Positions 8,168 through 12,806 of a DNA stretch of 12,806 nt are shown piece by piece; position 1 is the first letter of the stretch; every line of letters begins with the position of its first letter. The DNA lies in contig URFI01000045.1 of NCBI GenBank assembly GCA_900547085.1, positions 1 through 12,806 of the forward strand, in the 5' to 3' direction. The notes under the pieces were generated by a model. It saw only the letters and a program-made list of their open reading frames with translations, ran no database searches and was not told where the DNA came from. Source of the DNA: an uncultured Prevotella sp. (lineage in GTDB: Bacteria > Bacteroidota > Bacteroidia > Bacteroidales > Bacteroidaceae). The position numbers and the translations under genes were made by a program.

Positions 8168-8749
8168 TTATGGTGCGAATGTCAGCAGTTGGTTGCGGTA
8201 ATATTCGTATTGCTTCCTCCGCAGCTCAATCTCCTTGGGCAGTCCCTCGCTGATAGAGTTACACAAGGTGTCAAACTTGTCTAATATCTCCACAATCTCA
8301 CGCTGAACGGAGAGAGGGGGGAGGGGAATTTGTATTTTTGCAAGGTCTTTAGCATTCACACGCCTTACTTTTGTTCCTGTGATAAATTTTCTTTTCTGAC
8401 TTTGGAATAGCTCTGTCTGAAAATAGTATGCAATATATTTTGGATTCATCGTATGGGTATAGAAACACGCATCACTACTAACGGCAATATCTTCATCACC
8501 CAGCCACGCCACAGCTTTGCAAACATCTTCATCGTTCTCACTTGTTGTTGCTATAATCAAATCGCCATGTTTGGCTTTTCTTGCTTTTAAGGCAAATTCT
8601 TGAGACACAAACGATTTTGTTTTCTTAGCGTATGTGCCATAGTAGGTATAAATTTGACCATAATGGATACAGCCAACACCTGTCGGCGTAAAGTCTTTTT
8701 TCTGAAGACCGCTTCCTCTTACAAACGTTCCTATTTCGCCCAATGTCAT
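8168..8749 (-). CDS. hsdS: Type I specificity subunit, C-terminal half (TRD2 and second conserved region)
   Basis: The 193 codons encode one target recognition domain and one conserved helix. TLGEIGTFVRGSGLQKKDF at the start is how a second TRD usually begins, and KIQIPLPPLSVQREIVEILDK at 138-158 ends it. Then comes the conserved region, finishing with RRKQYEYYRNQLLTF at 177-191. No ELEA repeats occur here. The reading frame lies one base off the preceding half; its ATG at 8749 follows the upstream stop by 14 bases, so re-initiation could make a separate half-subunit. If the G run at 8774-8780 gained one base, this sequence would join the first half as residues 213-405 of a full-length HsdS. 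It may thus be the tail of a switched-off gene or an independent half-S. Confidence 0.88.
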   Translation of the reverse strand: MTLGEIGTFVRGSGLQKKDFTPTGVGCIHYGQIYTYYGTYAKKTKSFVSQEFALKARKAKHGDLIIATTSENDEDVCKAVAWLGDEDIAVSSDACFYTHTMNPKYIAYYFQTELFQSQKRKFITGTKVRRVNAKDLAKIQIPLPPLSVQREIVEILDKFDTLCNSISEGLPKEIELRRKQYEYYRNQLLTFAP

Positions 8750-8763
8750 TATCTTTACATCAT

Positions 8764-9384
8764 TTAACTTTTGCCCCCCCTATTTAACATATCGAAAGAC
8801 AACAGTTGGTTGCGGTAATACTCATACTGCCGCTTGCGGCAGTCCAGCTCCGCTTCCAGCTCCGCTTCCAGCTCCGCTTCCAGCTCTGTGAACTTATCAA
8901 GAATCTCCACTATCTTATGTTGAATATCCAATGATTTTGTAGGATTGTCGGGGCAGGGAATGGGGATTGATATTCCTAAAATATTTGCTGTGTGCAATGC
9001 AGGGATGCCTGCACCAAGTTGTTTGCCCATCAAGTTTTCCTGATTCATTTTTAATAAATGATACACATATTTATTATCAACCCTACTTATATTAGGCAGC
9101 ACAACATAGCAATGAGCATTAGCATAGAATTTTGTTGTAATAAAATTCACGAAACCAGCAGAAGCTCCACCTTGACTGATTATAATTTTGTTTTCACTAT
9201 AATTATATTTATCTGTAAAGCCTGAGTATGTTACACCTCCATTATATGCAGGGTATTCTCCACTTTCTGTAAGAAGGCTCTTATTAAGCTGTTTTCCTTT
9301 TTCTATTGTTATGACTTCCCCCAACGGCATCCACTCCACGTTAGCTCCTTGCAGTAATTCGTCTATGTATTTCATCATGCTCAT
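8764..9384 (-). CDS. hsdS: Type I specificity subunit, N-terminal half (TRD1 and central repeats)
   Basis: This 206-codon ORF holds the first target recognition domain (about 15-155, opening with VEWMPLGEVITIEKG) and the central conserved helix (about 155-197: IVEILDKF, then TELEAELEAELEAEL, then RKRQYEYYRNQLLSF). Type IC HsdS proteins are about 400 residues with two TRDs, so this is half. It ends shortly after a seven-G run; in the other frame the sequence continues into the second half. A half-length HsdS of this kind can still work as a dimer on a palindromic bipartite site, as known for NgoAV. The ATG at 9384 overlaps the stop of the ORF6N gene (ATGA), suggesting coupled translation; Met3 and Met4 are alternative starts. 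Confidence 0.9.
   Translation of the reverse strand: MSMMKYIDELLQGANVEWMPLGEVITIEKGKQLNKSLLTESGEYPAYNGGVTYSGFTDKYNYSENKIIISQGGASAGFVNFITTKFYANAHCYVVLPNISRVDNKYVYHLLKMNQENLMGKQLGAGIPALHTANILGISIPIPCPDNPTKSLDIQHKIVEILDKFTELEAELEAELEAELDCRKRQYEYYRNQLLSFDMLNRGGKS
8774..8780 (-). repeat. Seven-base G run at the hsdS split (candidate phase-variation tract)
   Basis: The coding (minus) strand has GGGGGGG. With seven bases the first half reads N-R-G-G-K-S and stops. With eight it reads N-R-G-G-Q-K-L-N-D-V-K-I and runs into the Met of the second half, giving 405 residues. Loss of two bases also restores the frame; loss of one gives a stop four codons further on (G-A-K-V-K). Confidence 0.85.
8843..8886 (-). 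repeat. 12-bp tandem repeat in hsdS encoding ELEA units
   Basis: Three perfect copies of GAGCTGGAAGCG (8851-8886, minus strand) plus a partial copy (8843-8850) encode ELEA-ELEA-ELEA-EL, residues 167-180 of the first half. The unit length keeps the frame, so gain or loss of copies changes only the length of the helix between the TRDs. In EcoR124I and EcoR124/3, two versus three TAEL repeats at this place change the recognition spacer by one base pair. Confidence 0.92.
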
Positions 9385-9971
9385 TCCTTTTCTTCGTTAG
9401 TTGACGTCACAGCACGCTTGACTCTCTTCACGGTATGTTTGATTTTCCCGATAAAGAAATTGATTTCCAGAGAGGATTCTGTTTCGGCAACTTCAAGGTC
9501 GGGCATAACCACATCCGAAAGAATCTCTCCAAACCGTTTCATCTTCTCACCTTGTTGGTGCTTATCCGTTTCCTGATGAAGGCTCAATAGCTCACGTTTC
9601 AGTTCTCTTACCTTTGCGAAAGTTTCAATGATTGCAAACGTAACAGCCGTAGCATTTTTGCTTTTCAGTATCGTTGCAAGCATATATAGCCCTTTTTCTG
9701 TAAAAGCTTTGGGGAGCGTTCTGCTTTTAGGTGAAAGTTTTGTGGACGAATTTTTCGACCGCAAAAGTTCTATTTCCTTTTTTGTAAGCACAAACATATA
9801 ATCCTCAGGAAACTTATCAGGATTATTGCGCACCGCTTCATTAATTCGTTTGGTCTCCACTCCATACAAATGAGCAACATCAGCATCTACAATGATTTGC
9901 TGTTCACGGATGGAAACAATTCTCTGCTGTACATTTATAAGCGGGAAAATGTTTTGTTCTTTATTCTTCAT
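9381..9971 (-). CDS. ORF6N domain protein (KilA-N/antirepressor type DNA-binding)
   Basis: The protein has 196 residues. Residues 20-75 match the ORF6N pattern: SIREQQIIVDADVAHLYGVE, then TKRINEAVRNN, then FPEDYMFVLTKKE. GLYMLATILKS at 94-104 is the usual next block. Residues 110-145 look helical, and the C-terminal tail is rich in Lys, Arg and Glu. ORF6N domains occur in phage antirepressors and are thought to bind DNA; many Bacteroidota chromosomes carry such genes near restriction loci. It overlaps the preceding dinD-like gene by 11 bases and hsdS by 4, so it is a true member of the operon rather than a late insertion with its own promoter. A role in controlling the R-M system or in sensing phage is possible but only inferred from position. 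Confidence 0.85.
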   Translation of the reverse strand: MKNKEQNIFPLINVQQRIVSIREQQIIVDADVAHLYGVETKRINEAVRNNPDKFPEDYMFVLTKKEIELLRSKNSSTKLSPKSRTLPKAFTEKGLYMLATILKSKNATAVTFAIIETFAKVRELKRELLSLHQETDKHQQGEKMKRFGEILSDVVMPDLEVAETESSLEINFFIGKIKHTVKRVKRAVTSTNEEKE

Positions 9972-10806
9972 CGTGCTGTGTGTTTTGGGTTAATCTGCGC
10001 AACGTGGCGGCATTGTCGCTACTGATAACACTTTTTCCTGTTTGCCGTTCCAACTCCTCTCGTGCCACCTTTGCCACATTCCCACCTTGCTTGGCGATAA
10101 TTATGCTTTGGTCGAAAGTGTTTGGATTGTTGGCTTGTGAGATGTCTTTGGTAGAAGCTTCTGCCAGCATGTTGAGAATCAACTCGGTACTGGTCATGTT
10201 GTCACGTAGGTTTTGCTTCTTCAATCCCTTGTGTTGCTTGTATTCTTTCACTGTCTTTCCCGACCATGTTTTGGTTAAGATATTGGTTAAGACAGCAAAG
10301 TCCTTATTGTCGGTGATGCCAGTGCGTTGCCATTCATCAGTCAGCTCTTTACGAATCTCGATGCTTTTAAGACGTTGGTTAATCCAATCGTCCGAGTAGC
10401 CCAAGCGACGATAGTCTTGCAAGGCTTGCTGTATGCTCAGTTCGGGGTCTTGTATCTGGTCAAGACGCTGGCTTCCCACCTTTGCAAGCCATTGCTTGAA
10501 AGGCTCTGCCTTCGGACTTGGCACTGATTGTATCAAGCGGAGAAGTTGCTCTGTGTCAGCCACATCGGTCATACGCATCTTGCCATCAGCAGCACGCATT
10601 TTCAACTGGTTACAATTTGTAACCGTTTCATTGCCCTCCTTATTCAGCCTGTTTTTCAATACCTTCCAATAGTTTCTTGCCGTTTGGTAATTGGGGCTGT
10701 CCGTCAGCACAGCAATGACATCCACAATAGAAAAATACCATTTCTCTTCTTCAGCGTCCCAATGGGAACGAACTTGCTTGTTCTCAAATTTCATTAAGTC
10801 TTTCAT
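9961..10806 (-). CDS. DinD-like Bro-N domain protein
   Basis: The protein has 281 residues. The N-terminal 115 residues look like a Bro-N domain (RSHWDAEEEKWYFSIVDVI at 13-31, NYWKVLKNRL at 45-54, ending in QWLAKVGSQRLDQI). Residues 165-260 resemble E. coli DinD: KDFAVLTN, then HKGLKKQNLRDNMTSTEL at 192-209, then the run to AKVAREELERQTG. E. coli DinD is SOS-induced and inhibits RecA filaments; I see no obvious LexA box here, and expression should follow hsdM. Its ATG overlaps the hsdM stop by 4 bases (ATGA), and its end overlaps the ORF6N gene by 11. DinD-like and Bro-N genes inside type I R-M operons are known in Bacteroidota, but their job is not established. Met5 is an alternative start. 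Confidence 0.82.
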   Translation of the reverse strand: MKDLMKFENKQVRSHWDAEEEKWYFSIVDVIAVLTDSPNYQTARNYWKVLKNRLNKEGNETVTNCNQLKMRAADGKMRMTDVADTEQLLRLIQSVPSPKAEPFKQWLAKVGSQRLDQIQDPELSIQQALQDYRRLGYSDDWINQRLKSIEIRKELTDEWQRTGITDNKDFAVLTNILTKTWSGKTVKEYKQHKGLKKQNLRDNMTSTELILNMLAEASTKDISQANNPNTFDQSIIIAKQGGNVAKVAREELERQTGKSVISSDNAATLRRLTQNTQHDEE

Positions 10807-12350
10807 GCCTCTATCTCCTTGATGATTTTATTGATATCCGCCCGCAGTGCGTCAATGCGCTGCACCGTTTGCGCCACTTCCTCGTTCAGCTTCACGATGT
10901 CTATCACCTCGCGCGTGTCCTCCGCCTCCACATACGTGCCAACGGAGAGGTTGTAATCGTTCTCGGCAATCGTGTTGTTGTCCACCGATGTGGCAACATG
11001 GTCCACCTCGTTCTTGTTTCCAAAGATGCTGACAATGCGTTCGATGTGTTCGGGCAGTAGGATGTTGTTGTTGGTTTCTTTCTTAAAGAAGTCTTCACCG
11101 CTGGCATTGATAAACTGGGTGGTGGGGTTCATCTTATGTTTGGAGAGTACCAAGATGTTCACGGCAATGCTCGTACCGTAAAACAGATTGGGCGGCAGGG
11201 CGATGACCGTTTCCACAAAGTTGTTGTCCACCAAATACTTCCTTATCTTCTGTTCCGCTCCTCCACGATAGAAGATGCCGGGAAAGCAGACAATGGCGGC
11301 ACGACCACGGGCAGAGAGATAGCTGAGCGCATGCAGCACAAAGGCGAAGTCGGCTTTCGACTTGGGTGCCAACACCCCAGCCGGTGCAAAGCGGTCGTCG
11401 TTGATGAGCGTGGGGTCGTCACTGCCCACCCAGTTCACCGAGTAAGGCGGATTGGAGACAATGGCGTCGAAAGGCTTTTGGTCGCCATATTGCGGATGGA
11501 GGAGGGTATCGCCCAAGGCAATGTCGAACTTATCGTAGTTGATGTTGTGCAGAAACATGTTCATGCGTGCAAGGTTGTAGGTGGTGTGGTTGATTTCCTG
11601 CCCAAAGAAGCCGTCCTCTATCACATGCGTGTCGAATTGTCGTTTGGCCTGCAACAGCAACGAGCCAGAACCGCAAGCAGGGTCGTAAATCTTGTTCACC
11701 GTCTCCTGCCCATACATGGCAAGGCGCGCAATCAACTTCGAGACGTTTTGCGGTGTGAAGAACTCGCCACCCGACTTGCCCGCATTGGCGGCATAGTTGG
11801 AGATGAGGAACTCGTAGGCATCGCCAAAGAGGTCGATCTCGCTGTCCTCAAAGTTTCCGAAGTCCAAGCTCTCCACGCCCTTGATGACGGCAGCCAAGCG
11901 TTTGTTCTTCTCCTCCACGGTGTTTCCCAAGCGGTTGCTCGTGGTGTCGAAGTCGGCAAAGAGTCCTTTGATGTCGTGTTCCGAGTCGTAGCCGTTGGCA
12001 GAACTCTCTATGGCATCGAAGATAGCCGCCAAGTCGGTGTTCAAGTTCGGATTGTTGTTGGCTCCCTTGGCGATGTTGCAAAACAGCTGACTGGGATAAA
12101 TAAAGTATCCTTTGGTTTTGGTGGCATCGTCCTTTATCTCGGGCGTGATGACGTCATCGGGTAGATGAACATAATCCACGCTCTCATCGCCAGCCTCTAT
12201 GAAGGTGGTGAAATGCTCACTGATGAATCGATAGAACAGTGTACCCAATACAAACTGCTTGAAGTCCCAGCCATCTACGGCGCCGCGCACCTCGTTGGCG
12301 ATTCTCCAGATTGCTGCCTGCAGTTCGTCCCTTTGTTTTGTGTTTGTCAT
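10803..12350 (-). CDS. hsdM: Type I DNA methyltransferase, M subunit (HsdM, type IC-like)
   Basis: This 515-residue protein matches the length of EcoR124I HsdM (about 520). Residues 1-140 form the N-terminal helical domain (IWRIANEVRGAVDGWDFKQF). The catalytic domain follows: FFTPQNVSKLI at 197-207, AdoMet-binding motif I DPACGSGSLLLQA at 223-235 and motif IV NPPY at 300-303, the hallmark of N6-adenine methylases. The tail (from about 465) is helical and would contact HsdS. With HsdS it makes an M2S methylase that modifies adenines in a bipartite site; with HsdR it makes the restriction enzyme. It is the first gene of the operon, with its promoter just upstream. The start at 12350 fits the family N-terminus (MTNTKQRDELQAAIW). 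All motifs are intact. Confidence 0.97.
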   Translation of the reverse strand: MTNTKQRDELQAAIWRIANEVRGAVDGWDFKQFVLGTLFYRFISEHFTTFIEAGDESVDYVHLPDDVITPEIKDDATKTKGYFIYPSQLFCNIAKGANNNPNLNTDLAAIFDAIESSANGYDSEHDIKGLFADFDTTSNRLGNTVEEKNKRLAAVIKGVESLDFGNFEDSEIDLFGDAYEFLISNYAANAGKSGGEFFTPQNVSKLIARLAMYGQETVNKIYDPACGSGSLLLQAKRQFDTHVIEDGFFGQEINHTTYNLARMNMFLHNINYDKFDIALGDTLLHPQYGDQKPFDAIVSNPPYSVNWVGSDDPTLINDDRFAPAGVLAPKSKADFAFVLHALSYLSARGRAAIVCFPGIFYRGGAEQKIRKYLVDNNFVETVIALPPNLFYGTSIAVNILVLSKHKMNPTTQFINASGEDFFKKETNNNILLPEHIERIVSIFGNKNEVDHVATSVDNNTIAENDYNLSVGTYVEAEDTREVIDIVKLNEEVAQTVQRIDALRADINKIIKEIEA

Positions 12351-12384
12351 TATGCTGAATGGTTTATATTACTTCATTTATCTG

Positions 12385-12416
12385 CAAAAATACAATTTTA
12401 TGACGTGAAACACGAA
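12385..12416 (-). promoter_or_regulatory. Candidate promoter of the hsd operon
   Basis: The minus strand has TATTTTTG at 12385-12392 (matches TAnnTTTG) and TTCG at 12413-12416, a weak -33, with 20 bases between them. The leader would be about 30 bases. A short inverted repeat CGTG-AAA-CACG (12404-12414) overlaps the upstream part and could be an operator, but it is short. This is the only promoter I see for the seven-ORF operon. Confidence 0.55.
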
Positions 12417-12539
12417 GGAAAACAGCGTTTAAGATGGTTGTTTCCCAGCAAAAGAAACAAGAACAAGGCGAAGGGCGGAATGCAGGTCAGGATGGCGGGT
12501 GGTGATGATTTTTCTTGACAAACAAGTCTTTCATACTTC

Positions 12540-12579
12540 GCGTATTTTCAAACAGAAGAGCACTCGTTCGCAAATACGC
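12540..12579. repeat. Inverted repeat, 8-bp arms
   Basis: GCGTATTT (12540-12547) and AAATACGC (12572-12579) are perfect inverted arms with 24 bases between them. No T-run follows on either strand, so it is not a clear terminator; it may be a protein-binding site. Confidence 0.55.
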
Positions 12580-12670
12580 TAAAAATGAGCGAAATTTGTA
12601 TCGAACTAACACACAAACATTTACAGACGTAGGCCTTCCTATTCTATCTTTTCCTCAACGTTTTTCCGGC

Positions 12671-12687
12671 CAAAAGCATTGCTTTTG
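12671..12687. repeat. Near-perfect palindrome CAAAAGCA-T-TGCTTTTG
   Basis: Two 8-base arms are separated by one base. The same AAAGCATGC-like words recur nearby (TGCATGC at 12698-12704 and GCATGCA at 12720-12726, themselves inverted across 15 bases). Such words are common between genes in Prevotella-type genomes as I recall them; origin and role are unknown. Confidence 0.6.
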
Positions 12688-12731
12688 TACGACAATCTGC
12701 ATGCTTTTGCTGGGAAAGAGCATGCAAATTG

Positions 12732-12797
12732 GCGGATAAGATGATACCTTTTACCCCAAAAATGCCTTGTTTTTGTGTAAAAATACGATTTATCCGC
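12732..12797. repeat. Inverted repeat GCGGATAA / TTATCCGC
   Basis: The perfect 8-base arms lie at 12732-12739 and 12790-12797 and are separated by 50 bases, close to the right edge of the window. It could be a chance match or part of a larger element outside. Confidence 0.45.
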
Positions 12798-12806
12798 TGC
12801 CATAAA

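Larger units (their letters stand above)
12417..12806. other. Noncoding stretch upstream of hsdM, rich in inverted repeats
   Basis: No convincing gene is seen on either strand. The short frames present (74 codons on plus from 12515; about 54 codons on minus from 12803) show low-complexity products made of AAAGCATGC-type repeats (e.g. AKACRLSYKSNAF) and no family features. I see no tRNA, CRISPR or attachment site. Confidence 0.6.

Noticed and set aside
8168..9384. hsdS inversion shufflon
   Set aside because: No recombinase gene, no silent hsdS copy and no inverted repeats within hsdS; the repeat found is direct.
11136..12164. 342-codon plus-strand frame opposite hsdM
   Set aside because: Antisense to the conserved HsdM catalytic domain; product rich in Val, Gly and Arg without motifs.
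12515..12739. 74-codon plus-strand frame at the right end
   Set aside because: Overlaps several palindromes, has no family resemblance and a low-complexity product.

Overview
The window looks like chromosomal DNA from a Bacteroidales bacterium, probably of the Prevotella group. The promoters I can find carry the Bacteroidota -7 element TAnnTTTG. Most starts lack a Shine-Dalgarno sequence. The proteins resemble Bacteroidales families, and the noncoding right end is full of AAAGCATGC-type palindromes that I associate with Prevotella genomes. The genus is an inference.

Layout, left to right. (1) 1-2317, minus strand: the first 772 codons of a Dna2-like nuclease-helicase that runs off the left edge. 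It diverges from (2) a guanine deaminase (2490-2957, plus). (3) 3111-4106, minus: a YqiA/YcfP-like alpha/beta hydrolase fused to a degenerate HAD/5'-nucleotidase-like domain. (4) 4258-12350, minus: a complete type I (IC-like) restriction-modification locus in the order hsdM, dinD/Bro-N-like gene, ORF6N gene, hsdS (two halves), four-helix-bundle gene, hsdR. (5) 12351-12806: noncoding DNA with the hsdM promoter and several inverted repeats.

The restriction locus appears to be transcribed from one promoter just upstream of hsdM. The hsdM, dinD-like, ORF6N and hsdS genes overlap by 4, 11 and 4 bases, so their translation is probably coupled. HsdM and HsdS would form the methyltransferase, and HsdR adds ATP-driven translocation and cleavage. 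hsdR comes last, behind a 124-bp gap that holds a 10-bp tandem array.

The main finding is that hsdS looks switchable. It is split into two half-length ORFs (206 and 193 codons) at a run of seven G residues (coding strand). One extra G would fuse the halves in frame into a 405-residue HsdS of normal length. The first half also carries a 12-bp tandem repeat coding ELEA units, at the place where TAEL repeats set the recognition-site spacer in EcoR124I. The gene therefore has two possible slippage switches, one choosing half-length or full-length S and one choosing spacer length. Further oddities are the two phage-antirepressor-type genes embedded between hsdM and hsdS, the four-helix-bundle gene with its 10-bp repeats before hsdR, and the inactive-looking HAD domain on the hydrolase.
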